This document shows positions 33,977 through 45,200 of a stretch of 64,000 nt of DNA, in pieces. The first letter of the stretch is position 1, and each line of letters starts with the position of its first letter. A program made the position numbers and the translations under genes. Source of the stretch: Chamaecrista fasciculata. Its lineage: Eukaryota; Streptophyta; Magnoliopsida; Fabales; Fabaceae. The stretch spans positions 1 to 64,000 of the forward strand of contig QANZ01044514.1 of the NCBI GenBank assembly GCA_003254925.1, in the 5' to 3' direction. Below the pieces are notes generated by a model. The model did no database searches. It was not told where the DNA came from and saw nothing but the letters and a program-made list of their open reading frames with translations.

Positions 33977-34950
33977 TTATTAAGTATCATCTTCATTTCT
34001 TAAATAGAAAGTAAATAAGAAAAATTCATACACTTAGATATAAATTTCACCAACCATTTCATTTTGGTCAACATTCACAAACCATCTAAATAAAATATGA
34101 ATTTGCTTATACGTCTACCGACTACCGTGCATCGGGCAAGTGTTTATGGCCCAGTGGCAAGGAATCTAGAAATCTCCAAAGCATATACCACTAGTGAACG
34201 AGTGAACGGCATATCTTTCCCTTTCCGAAGAATTACTAAAACTTTTTTTGATTGAGAAGAATTACTTTTTTTGATACATCTATGAGAAGAATTACTAATT
34301 ACTAAAACTCCTTATAGAGAAAGATCATGGGAATGTAAGTATTAAGTATTAACCATAACGATACGCCCATGGTCTCTATTTTTCTCGTTGTATTCGGCGT
34401 AAAAAGACGCTAAAAAAATTCCTGATTCGCTAAAAACGTTATTCAGTCTAGTATATTCATTTCGGTTGAAAATCATTGTACGGAGTGTTCTTCCTCAGAT
34501 TAATTTTGCTCCCACTCATCGGTTCCAATGTAAACAACGCTTGTAAGATGAAAATATAAGAAGCAAAGTTTCTAGTAACCTCAGATTAATGAAGTAAAAC
34601 TCATTGACTAAGGCCTTTAATGGCGCCGAGTTGATACGCTTAAAGGCAATAATATGGCAGAAACCACAATTCGGCAATGCAAATGATAATGAAATGTTTT
34701 CAGAGACTAGATAAAAAGCATAAAACACAAGATAGTGCCACTAATCCACAAACAATACTTACATAAGCATCCAATAAACAGAACATAAAAATCACTGACA
34801 AAAGCACTCCGATTATTTATTAAGAACAACCACTGCCTAAGGGAATCTAACAGACAAATAGAAACCAACTGAACGAAAACTAGAATACATAACACACAGA
34901 AACGACTTGTAAGGGGAATGGGACATAAACAAGGAAGAAGACACACATAA
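33977..34950. other. Intergenic, 3' side of the bZIP gene
   Basis: AT-rich; the part next to 34950 is the probable 3' untranslated region of the minus-strand bZIP gene. No gene supported. Confidence 0.4.
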
Positions 34951-35391
34951 TCAATGCATGATGAAATCTGCGGATGCTATGATCGGTTGTATTGGAAAAG
35001 TAAGCTGCCATGGCTTCAGGAGAGGATCTGGTATCTCAGGGATCTCAACAGAGAGCCCACTGACCTCTTCAGCGATCTCAAGGATAGAGTTCAGAAAACG
35101 CAATCGATCGAACAATTCCATAGCCCGAGCCCTCAGGATACCGTTGGCAGATTCCATCTCATTATACGCCTCTTCCTTTTCCTTTATGCTCTGAACTAGC
35201 TGGTTGTTTGCACCTTGCAATCGACTGATCTCATTGGTCAGATCTTCCAGTAGCTTCTGCTTCTTCATCCGTGATCGCCTTGCCGATTCACGGTTAGACA
35301 ACATCCTCTTCCTCTTTCGCTCGTCCATCATGTCAGATCTTGGGTCACCCCCGTCAGATCCTGAGCTTGCTGGACGCTGATTGGAAGCCAT
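34951..35391 (-). CDS. bZIP transcription factor, group S1 (bZIP53-like)
   Basis: An intronless 146-aa frame, typical of S1 bZIPs. The basic region NRESARRSRMKKQK (about 33-46) has the invariant N-x7-R, followed by a leucine zipper with heptads over about 50-92. The C-terminal part (DRLRFLNSILE, IPEIPDPLLKPWQL, QPIIASAD) matches the bZIP53/bZIP2/bZIP11 set. These factors dimerise with group C bZIPs on ACGT and ACTCAT elements and reprogramme amino-acid and sugar metabolism under low energy. The leader contains a sucrose-control uORF (35551-35637), which confirms the S1 assignment and predicts translational repression by sucrose. The TATA box is at 35954-35963. Confidence 0.93.
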   Translation of the reverse strand: MASNQRPASSGSDGGDPRSDMMDERKRKRMLSNRESARRSRMKKQKLLEDLTNEISRLQGANNQLVQSIKEKEEAYNEMESANGILRARAMELFDRLRFLNSILEIAEEVSGLSVEIPEIPDPLLKPWQLTFPIQPIIASADFIMH

Positions 35392-35530
35392 TTCCCTAAT
35401 TATTCGAGGTCTCTCAATTGAAGAAGAACGGGTTCGAATGGGTGATTGTTAGAGGTTAACGGAGATAAGATTATCAGATCTAATGGTCACACTACTAAAA
35501 CAACAGGAATCGAACACAGATGGGGAGAGA

Positions 35531-35554
35531 TCAAGGAATTGAAAGGTAGTTCAT
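35531..35554 (-). CDS. Short overlapping uORF in the bZIP leader
   Basis: Its ATG overlaps the stop codon of the sucrose-control uORF (ATGA arrangement) and it encodes seven residues (MNYLSIP). It lies in the -1 frame relative to the conserved uORF. It may serve as a termination-reinitiation trap; this is inferred from position only. Confidence 0.4.
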   Translation of the reverse strand: MNYLSIP

Positions 35555-35637
35555 GAGAAAACGTAGAACCAGTACAGAAACACAACAGAGAAGGAGTGCA
35601 GCAAACGAATTCGACGCATGGGGTTGGCGTATGTCAT
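35551..35637 (-). CDS. Sucrose-control peptide uORF (conserved peptide uORF of S1 bZIPs)
   Basis: A 28-codon frame on the minus strand, 160 nt before the bZIP start codon. Its C-terminal half reads SFSVVFLYWFYVFS, the hallmark of the sucrose-control peptide of bZIP11-type genes; the preceding basic/hydrophobic part is RRIRLLH. In Arabidopsis the nascent peptide stalls the ribosome when sucrose is high and so represses the main frame. The variable N-terminus (MTYANPM) and preserved C-terminus are what selection on the peptide predicts. No intron separates it from the main frame in the genomic sequence. Confidence 0.93.
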   Translation of the reverse strand: MTYANPMRRIRLLHSFSVVFLYWFYVFS

Positions 35638-35953
35638 AGAAATTCCGTAAACATTGGAGTGATTTGCAAAAGCCTTATGCTCTTAACTCACAAATTAGAT
35701 ATGATCAACTTATGATAACAACCCGAAAACCCTAGGTCTTTAGGTCTGCAAGAGACCAGATTATCAAATACCCGATTTCTTTTCGAAAAGGACGATAATC
35801 AAAATGGAAGATGAATCAAAAAAAGATTGAAAGAAGGGAAGAGAAGAAAATACTTAGCTGCAGAATGGAAAAGACGCAGAAGAGGAGAAATCGCAGAACG
35901 AGATTGGTGAATAAAATTTTGGTGAAAGAAGGTTATCAATTACCTGAAGGGTA

Positions 35954-35963
35954 GGTTTTATAG
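35954..35963 (-). promoter_or_regulatory. TATA box of the bZIP gene
   Basis: Minus-strand CTATAAAACC, some 320 bp upstream of the uORF. An ACGT-containing word (CCACGTTT) lies just upstream. A leader of about 540 nt results, long as usual for this group. Confidence 0.5.
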
Positions 35964-36385
35964 AAAAGGAAAAACGTGGAAAGCACTGCGAAGGTGCGGG
36001 TGGGATACGATTTAAATGATTTTTTAATATTCATTTCGCGGAATCTTTTATTTTAAGTAAAAAGCTCAAATTGGTCCTATATTTTTAACCTAAAGTATAT
36101 TTTGGTCCAAAATATTTTAAGAGTTTCCAATTGATCCTATGACTTACATATTTTTTAACCGTTCACTTTTGGGATCAAATTATTGAATATTGTCATATCT
36201 ATGTTATTTCAAATTTGAATGTGACGAGTTTAGATTTATAAATTACTTTTGACGAGTATTTTCCCTATTCAATTAGAGTCGTCAACAAACGATGTCAAAT
36301 TAAATTTCAAAAGTAAATCATTCGTTTCATGATCAAACAACCAAATTTAGTTATATTTATCTCATTTTAAGTCTAAATATAACNC

Positions 36386-36610
36386 AGAAAAAAGTAATCT
36401 AACAGTCCAAAATAACTCATAAAATTGCAAAACAGTCCAGGAAATTGCAGACACGGTCTAAAACAGTTCAAAAATGCAAAAAAGTCCAGAAAGTATTAAT
36501 TCAGTCCAAAATAGTCCAGAAAATTGCAAAACAGCCCAAGAAAAAGTAATCTAACAGTCCAAAATAACTCATAAAATTGCAGAATAGTCCAGGAAATTGC
36601 AGACACAGTC
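36386..36610. repeat. Tandem repeat, period about 152 bp, inside the element
   Basis: The segment beginning AAGTAATCTAACAGTCCAAA recurs 152 bp downstream. Shorter AGTCCA(A/G)AA... words repeat inside each unit. AT-rich, non-coding. Confidence 0.7.
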
Positions 36611-36915
36611 TAACACTTCGTTCTAAAACGAAATTGCAGACTGAATGTGAGATTTTTAATCAATACTTGCGAAAACAAACAAAAGGAGCAAACTTTAGTT
36701 TTAATCAACTAAGCAACTGAATATCAAAACCAACTGAAATCTCAAAATCACAAAACAAAATCACAAACCGAAACGAAAATCAGAAAACCTCAAGTGTATC
36801 CCAACAAAATCACAAAATCTCAAGCGAAATTGTGCGAACCTATTGTTCGAAATCAAGGAAGAGAAATGAGAGAGAATCAGACGAACCTATTGTGCGAAAT
36901 CAAGAAGAAGAAGAA

Positions 36916-37106
36916 GCCGCCGATGGATCTCCGCGACGGCACTGGTGGCTGACACAAATGACGGCGGATCATAGTTGTAGGTTAGGGTTTAAGGGAGAAA
37001 GAAGAGGAAGGTCGGAGCCGCCGATAGATCTCCGCGACGGCACTGGTGGCTGACACAAATGACGGCGGATCATAGTTGTAGGTTAGGGTTTAAGGGGGAA
37101 AGAATA
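36916..37106. repeat. Tandem duplication, period about 101 bp
   Basis: The segment from GCCGCCGAT(G/A)GATCTCC through GGTTAGGGTTTAAGG is present twice with few differences. It is GC-richer than its surroundings and could be a captured gene fragment; the open frame through it is not a recognisable protein. Confidence 0.75.
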
Positions 37107-37344
37107 GGAAGGTCGGTGTGGCCTGCGATTTTGGGTTAAAGAGCATAGTGAAATGAGAGAGATGACAAAAGGCAGAGCTAATTGATGTAGAAGAGGATTG
37201 AGAAGTATTTGATATTTGAGATATGAGATTTCAGATATGAGATCGCAAACCAAGCTTTTGAGATTTGAGATATGAGATTTGAGATTTGAGGAGGAGGAGG
37301 AGTTGAAGTTCATATCTGAATTCTGAAAATTGGGTGGGAAGAAG

Positions 37345-38133
37345 TTTTAAAATATTTTAGATTTTTTGAATTAATGTACTTCCTTATATAATAAGTTATT
37401 TATTAATTGAATAATATAATTGAGTTGTCATTTAAAAAAAGAAGCTACAATATGTTGTTTTTATTTTTTAAGTAATAGAGAATGTATTGTAATTTGATAA
37501 AACTATGAAATTTGAGGAGAGAGATAAAATTCTTTTTGCTTGTTTGTGCTTGGATGTATGAAGAGATAGATGATTTCAAAAGAATTAACATCAAGACGAA
37601 AATTTTTAAGTAAAGTATATTTATCTGTTTATTAAAAATATAGGTACATCAAATGAATAAAATGTAATCATTTATTCGTGTTTATTGATTATTATAGCGT
37701 GGAAGAATTATCAATGAATTATGATATAATTTAAAATTAATTATATTTTGTAAACATATTCGGTTATTATTTCATTTTCATTGAGTTGTTGATAAGCACA
37801 ACTATTCAAAAATATGATTTGATTTTTTTTTTCTTATAATTTGTTTAAGATATCTTTTTGGATTTGAAATTAATTTTTAAAATATTTTAGATATTTTGAA
37901 TTAATATACTTCCTTATATAATAAGTTATTTATTAATTAAATAATATGAATGAGTTGTCATTTCAAAAAGAAAATCCACAATATGCAGTTTTATTTTTTA
38001 AGTGATAGATAATATATTGTAATTTGATAAAACTATGTAATTCGAGGAGAGAGATAAAACTCTTTTTGCTTTTTTTTTTTTGGCCAACTAAAACTCTTTT
38101 TGCTTGTTTGTGCTTGGATGTATGAAAAGATAA
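37345..38133. repeat. Two direct copies of a 230-260 bp segment
   Basis: Segment 37345-37572 (starting TTTTAAAATATTTTAGAT, ending near GCTTGGATGTATGAAGAGAT) recurs at 37875-38133. The second copy has about 30 extra bases caused by a local duplication of AAAACTCTTTTTGC. Non-coding. Confidence 0.75.
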
Positions 38134-38739
38134 ATGTAATTTACTTTTCAATGGCTTGTGAGCTTTGGTGAGTAGTAGTAGAGATGTTTTTTTAACCTGC
38201 GAATTATGAGAAATCTTTTCATATTTTTTTTTATTTTAAGTTTATCATATATTATTTATTTCAAGTTGGAATATAACGAGTTTAAAGTCATTATTTTCTT
38301 TAGTTGAGAATATTAAAAAATAATATCAACTCGGGCTCAAAAGTGAGGTTAGGACCAAAAAGTAAAAAAATCATGAAAATTTGGTTTCAAGCTTATTTTT
38401 AAGTATGATTAGACCTAATTTGCTAAGAGTTCCAATTGAACTAAAAAAATGACTCATTGTTGCATTCGAACTTAAAATGAGAAATATGACTAACTTCGTT
38501 TTTTTTTTACTGTGAAACGAGCGACTAACGATTCTAACTGAATAGAGAAAATACTTTTCAAAAGCAATATATAACTTTAAACTTGTTAGATTCAAAGTTG
38601 AAACAGAAAAAATATAATCATATTTAATAGTTTAAAATCAAAATAAAATAAATGACAACAATGAGACTAAAATTTTGAACATTTAGGATCAAACTAAACT
38701 TAAAAGACATACATTTAAAATGAGTTTCAACATTTGACC

Positions 38740-39273
38740 AAAAAAAATTATTGAAAAATATTGAAATACCTCCTTTTTTTTCTTAAGAGGAAGAATCAGG
38801 ATTAACCTTATTTGGGCATTAAATTAGAAAGATTCAGATGTAACGTTTAACTCATTTTAAAATAAGAAATTTAACAGTAAATAAATAAAGTACTGTATAC
38901 AAATTTCGTCCAAATTAAAATACCAAAAAGTACTAATCTACTTGGTCTAGTAGTCAAGCTCGTTAGGTCAGTTTAAATCACACCTTATATATGCAACAAT
39001 CAATTAGTGAACGACACATCTTTAAAAAAAAATCAAAAAGTACTTTATGTTATTTTCTTGCATTTGTTAAAGAGATATGCACGACGACGTCGTATAGGGA
39101 TACTAGCATTTCTTACAGTATCGTCGGTTGAGTTGACTGCTTTCAATTTAACCGGTAAATTCTAAAAAGTAAAAAAGCTCCTTCTCCGGAAGACGGCTTT
39201 GCCATCAACCAAAGCATTTCAGTTCACAGATCGGAACAGAAGTTGCTCGGAAGAGATCGAAGAAAAGAGAAAA
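38740..39273 (+). other. Promoter region of VPS51
   Basis: AT-rich. The last 60 to 100 bases are the likely leader of VPS51. Nothing else recognised. Confidence 0.4.
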
Positions 39274-42200
39274 ATGGCGACAGACGAAGTTCCACTGGAC
39301 GACAAAGCCAAGAGAACAAGAGATCTACTGTCTAGTTTCTACTCTGCAGACCCCTCCATTTCGTCCAACTCCACCACAAACTTGTCCAGCAGATACATCA
39401 TTCTTGATGATATCAACTCTACCTCTTTCGATCCTGATCACTACATGAATAACCTGGTGATTCTTGTTCTATTGAATCAATCGACGTTTTTGTTATTATT
39501 TTCTTATTTCTTATTTCGAATTCGAAACTGATCTCTAGCGTTTACGGAAATTGAGGAAGAAGCTTAATAGTAGTTGGATTTTGAAGTTAAATCACGAAGT
39601 TGAGTTGTTTTCTTATGCTTGTATTGGTACATTATGAAGGTACAAAAGTCGAATTTGGATGGTTTACTCCAGAGGCATGTTGAAATGGCGGCTGAGATAA
39701 AGAATCTTGACACTGACTTGCAAATGTTAGTCTATGAGAATTACAACAAGTTCATCAGTGCCACGGATACAATAAAGAGGTGTGTTTTTCCCCACTTCTA
39801 CATATTATTCCTCCCTTATGCGTCTATGAACTTTTAATACGTGAAACAATGTTTCCAACCCCATCTGTCTTACACTATGTTGAAATGACAACCCATAACT
39901 CGTTTCTTCTCCTAATAAATGTATGTCTTGCTATGTTTCCTATTACATGGTGTTCCATTTCTTCATTAAAAGTATGATACAATTTGTTTTCCAAACAGGA
40001 TGAAGAGTAATATCTCGGGGATGGAGGTAAACATGGAACAGCTTCTTGGGAAGGTATGCCTAGCATTAAGTTTACAATCTTTTTTGTCTTCTCAATAAAT
40101 TAAGACAACAAAATTTTATAGAATACTATTTTTTTCCCCCTCAAATGTAGATAATGTCTGTGCAATCGAGGAGTGATACTGTTAATACTTCTCTTTTTGA
40201 GAAAAGGGACCGTGTGGAGAAACTGCATCGGACTTGCAATCTTCTTCGTAAAGTTCAGGTATAAGCAGTAATACACATTTCTGCCTGCACACATCGTTAT
40301 TCACCCTAATATTCATATTTCTAGGTATCATTCAAGGTTAGCAGTTGAGTTTTTTGTAATGGAGATAACATCGGAAAGCTTGTTTAAAATCTTGATACAA
40401 AAATGTCTATATTTGCGTTGTGCCCTTTAACTTCAATTCTAGACGTTTTGGCCCTATGACTAACACACTTTCCACCTTGGTGAAAGAGCAGTTCATATAT
40501 GATTTGCCCGATAGATTAGAAAAGTGGATAAAATCAGAGGCCTATGCAGATGCAGTCAGGTTCTACACTGGAGCTATGCCCATCTTTAAGGTTGTATGGG
40601 TTGACATGTTCTTAAATTGTCAAGTCGTAGCTAGTTTTCTTTTACATTTAGCATTTATATATACTTCAGAAGTAACATTAGCATATATTTCCTATAATGC
40701 AATATATCTGTTCCTTTGATGGGATAGCTCTAATTTTTTTTTGCCCTTTTGATAGGCTTACGGAGACTCATCATTCCAAGATTGCAAGCAAGCATCTGAA
40801 GAAGCAATAGCTATATTGGCAAATAATTTGCAGGTATATTTCTTATCAGCCAAATTCTATATGGACCCAAACATAAGCCAAAAAACATGAGTGAATGTTT
40901 TCATTTATTGTTTTATGTCGAAACTTGCAATATTGTTTCCTTTGTAATATCTAATATTAGGTATTATTATGGCCAAAAAAAAATACTAGGTATTATTCAG
41001 TGGTCAACTTGCTTATCTTTTTCTTTTTTAGCAAGTGACTCAGGTGTTCTTAGTTTCTTTCTCAATCTACCATTCGATAGTAATATCATACACTTTACAT
41101 CAAGGTTTTAAGTTTATATATATATATATATATATATTTTATAGATGAAGGATGTCCTTGACATCTGTTATAGACTCCTGGGGTCAACTTCACTCTATTT
41201 TGTTTATTAGATTTGGTAGAGAACCTTTAAATATAAAGGATAAAATGGAATAGTAGAATGCTTGGTTGAGATCTTCTAATGTGAGCTCTGAGAATTATTT
41301 CTACTTTGCGAGCCATTAATACCATAAATTTTTCTAATTTCCTAAGTATTCATTTATAAGTAGGTGTTGCGAAAAAAACCAAATTCAGTAAATCATTGTA
41401 TGTGAAAATCACATGAGAAGTTCACTTGGGTTGATTTTAAATTATTATGGACATGGAGTTTACTTTGTTTCCCCTTTTAAAATAATTAACCAGCTCTCCT
41501 TGTTTTCTTGGTATTGGTTAAAGAGTTATTGAAAATGCAGGAAATTAGAAACTCTGATATAATCCTGAATTACAAGCCGATTGTCATTGTGTTTCTGAGA
41601 ACTGAGATTCTTGTCACCAAGATTTGACATTTTTCTCTCTAACCAGGGAAAGCTGTTTTCAGATTCTGAATCCATGCAAACAAGAGCTGAGGCTGCAGTG
41701 CTCCTCAAGCAGTTGAACTTTCCGGTTTGTACTGGTTTCTTTTGTCAAAATTTCTTGTAATGCTCCTATAGTCAAGTACAGAAAAGCAATTGGCATATGT
41801 CGATTTTTGGTTATTAGCTTAAAATTAAGTGTAAAAAAGTTGAAGGCTGCCTTTTAATACATAAAATTCATCTGCTGCTTGCTTTTTGTGGAGAATTTTG
41901 AGGACCAATTGTATGGATGAAAATATTAGTGAACTATAATAGGCGTTGTTCATTACCGGTAGGTGGAAGACTTGAAGGTAAAGCTGCTTGAGAAGTTGGA
42001 ACAATCTCTTACAGACATTCAACTTAACCCTGAAGAAATAAACAATGCTTCAATGGATCATTCTCCTTTTGCTTCTGCTCATGAGGTAAGTATCATCATA
42101 GTAGTATCCTGTTGTTTAATATATATTTTTTCTATTAAAAGAGGGTATTGACATCCCATCTTTGGCTACTTGAGATGTTGTTCAATTCAAGTTTGCACTT

Positions 42201-45200
42201 ATTTGATGGCTGATGAAGCTATTGCTGGTGCCATGTTATGACTCTGAGACTTTGGACTTAGTTTTTTGGGTAATAGTATGCTTTCAGTATAAATATCTGC
42301 AACTACATATATTTTTGTCTTTTTCATAATATAGGCTGCTGTTCGAGAGTTTGTGGAGGCAGTTCGTGCTCTTCGAGTAATATTTCCTGATTCAGAAAAG
42401 CAATTGGTTAATCTTGCTCAAGACTTGGTTACCAAGTTTGTATCTTCATTTACCACATCTTTATCTCCTATACAATTTTCAAAATGTGTAATTTTTCTTT
42501 CTGGAATTTTGTTAGGCACTTTGTAATCACTGAGGAATATGTGAAGAGGCGAATTTGTGCAGCAGATCTACTTGGGATTCTTCGTAAGCTGCTTTTTGCT
42601 ATTATTTCAGTGTTTTTCTGCTCTTGACTTTTTTACTTCGAGTCTCACCTTGTGTGTGAAATAATGACCTTTGACTCACTAGTCAACTATCTAGTAATTA
42701 CATTTCAGTGTATTGTGCATGTAGTATAATGTAGTAAGCTTGGTTTATTTTACTATTTCAGTAGTAGTAATTCTAGGGTTATGAGATCAGAACTAAGGTA
42801 ATAGAAGAGGCTTTAATTGAAACATGAAGAAGGGGAGGTGTTAGCATACCAGTATTTTATATATTATTATTAGGAATAATATATGTAACTGTTAGTAAGT
42901 TCTGATTCTGAAGTATTATTATTATTATTATGTTATTTTTATGTTGGGCAGTTATTATGTGTGGTAGTTATTAGAGGGTAGTTATTAGGAAGTCTATATA
43001 TATGTGTATTGTAAGTTGATGATGAATTGTGAATGATATGATATTTCAGAAACTGTTTCTCTCCCTCTCAAGTATGGAGATTCTCCTCCTTGAGTCCCTC
43101 TCTCTTGAATCCTAGATTCTGGGGTTCTAACAGGAGGCAAGCAATGGGAAATGAATCAGCTGAAGTATATTAGATGTGAGTGAAAGTAAGAAAGAGGAAA
43201 TAGGAAAGAGAAAGATGTATGAATGAAATATTAAATCTCCACCATCCATAACTCATACTTTGCATACTTCAACAGATCCATACTTTAGCAGATCCTCTCT
43301 CCAAGCAATGGTTTTGAGGTTCTAACAATCTGACACACACAAGTCAATCTCCTGTGTATTTAATAATAGACAAAGACAGGTCATGTTTAACACGTCAGTA
43401 TGTGTAGTGCACTAAAGTACATGTACAACTGCACAAGGCAATAGGCAGAAAATATATGATATTTCGTCTACTTATTCAATAGTATGGAAACACTATCTTT
43501 TGACCATTGTTCTTACATTTTGGATGTTATGTGTATGTGCATGTCAACGCCACTGTTTTCCCTTGACTTATTCAATAGTATGGAAACACTATCTATGGTG
43601 TTATTTTTGACATGATCAAATCGAATTTCTACTTTTTTATTACCCTTTTTTGATTTCTTGAAATCTTTAATCACTCATGATCTGTTACAGGAGTTGTTTG
43701 GAATGATGTGCTCTTGCTTGATGATGTCTTGCCGGAAGCGGCTCTCTCTGACCAAACTCTTGAGGTCCTCCTCTAACATTATTTGCTAAAATTTGATTCT
43801 CACCTGTGGATGTAGCTTTTCAATCCCCCTCCCTATCACATTCTCCTTTTATTTTATTTATTTTTTAATTTCAACCATAACCTTTATTTAAAAATAAAAT
43901 TTCAGGCTTCCAAGGTTACTTTGAAGCTGTATGTTAGCAGTGCTTTATCTTATCTTCTGCAAGATATATCAGGTTAAATCTATAACTATGTTTGTGGAAA
44001 TTTCTAGTTTCTAGTTTCAACTTAAATTTTGAAATGTTTATTCTGCCACACTGACATTTTTTTATTGAATCTAAATCAACGCAAAATATAACACATTATT
44101 TGGTCAGGGACTCTCTTCTTATCAAGATAGATTAATTATTAGTGTATATACGCATAATTAGGGCTGGTGGGGAATAATTCTCTATGGAAAACTGTCTTGA
44201 TAACTCTCTTCTGACTTAGCTTCCATTTGCTAGATTCCCTCTTAAGAGTCCTGAAAAAGGAGGGAGTGGAGGATTACTCTCTGGAAGTTGCTCTAGATAC
44301 TAGCACAAAGACAATTCTACAAGGCAACACAAATGTATTGCTGGTAAGTAAATTTGCCTGATGGGTAAGTATAGTTATGTGGGTAATGATACAAAACACA
44401 TGGTAGACGGAGCAACTGAATTTTCTCACTAGAATTTGACACGATTTTTAATAAAATATGATTAAAAAATAAAAATAAAAACAAATAAAAAATAACAGTG
44501 GAGAGAGAAAGAAACAACTTCCTGTCTCTGGCCAGAAGAAAAAAAAAACAAAACAAAATCATTGACTCTAGCACTCAGGTGTTTTCTACCTTTACCCTAG
44601 TTATATTTATGTATGTACGTGCATAATATGTCCTCGTTAAGATTTCCTTATTACTTCTGCTTTTTCTTCATTTAGGTTTCATAATATCATGCTTTTTATT
44701 TATCATTGTAGGACTTCCGCAAAATTCTAGATGACAGCTTAGGGCTGCTCGTTAGATTAAGAGAGATAATCATTGATACGGTTCAAGAAGGATGTCAAGA
44801 CTTTTTCAGGAAACTTGAGGATAAGTTCCTTTTGTTTTCAGGAAGAACTATAGCTTCAGCCATTCAAGATCTTGGTATGACAGAGGGAACTCAAGGTGAC
44901 AAAGCTTTTGCTGGTCTCATCCTAATATTAGCTCAGCTTTCTGCTTATATTGAACAAACTGCCATACCAAGAATTACTGAGGCAAGGATTTTGCTGATTG
45001 ACTTATCTGAGATTCCTGAATTTGTGTTTTGTTATGTGGTTAGTTTTCATTTGTTATCCTTAGGATATGCCTTTCAGAGATCCTTGTCTTTTCAGGAGAT
45101 AGCAACTTCCTTTTCTGGTGGTAGTGCTAGAGGAAATGAATATGGACCTGCCTTTGTTCCTGGAGAGATCTGTAGGAAATTTCGGTCAGCTGGTGAAAAA

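Larger units (their letters stand above)
36057..38739. mobile_element. Mutator-like element, diverged second copy of the 7.9-kb family, 2.7 kb
   Basis: The left arm (36057-36383) matches the left arm of the element at 7888 block by block (CTCAAATTGGTCC, ATCAAATTATTGAATAT, GTCGTCAACAAACGATGTCAA). The right arm (about 38220-38739) matches the 7888 element's right arm and ends CATTTGACC. The arms are inverted relative to each other. I find no clear target duplication, so the outer limits are approximate and the copy is older. The interior is unlike that of the first copy and consists of several internal duplications (separate entries). No transposase frame. Confidence 0.65.
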
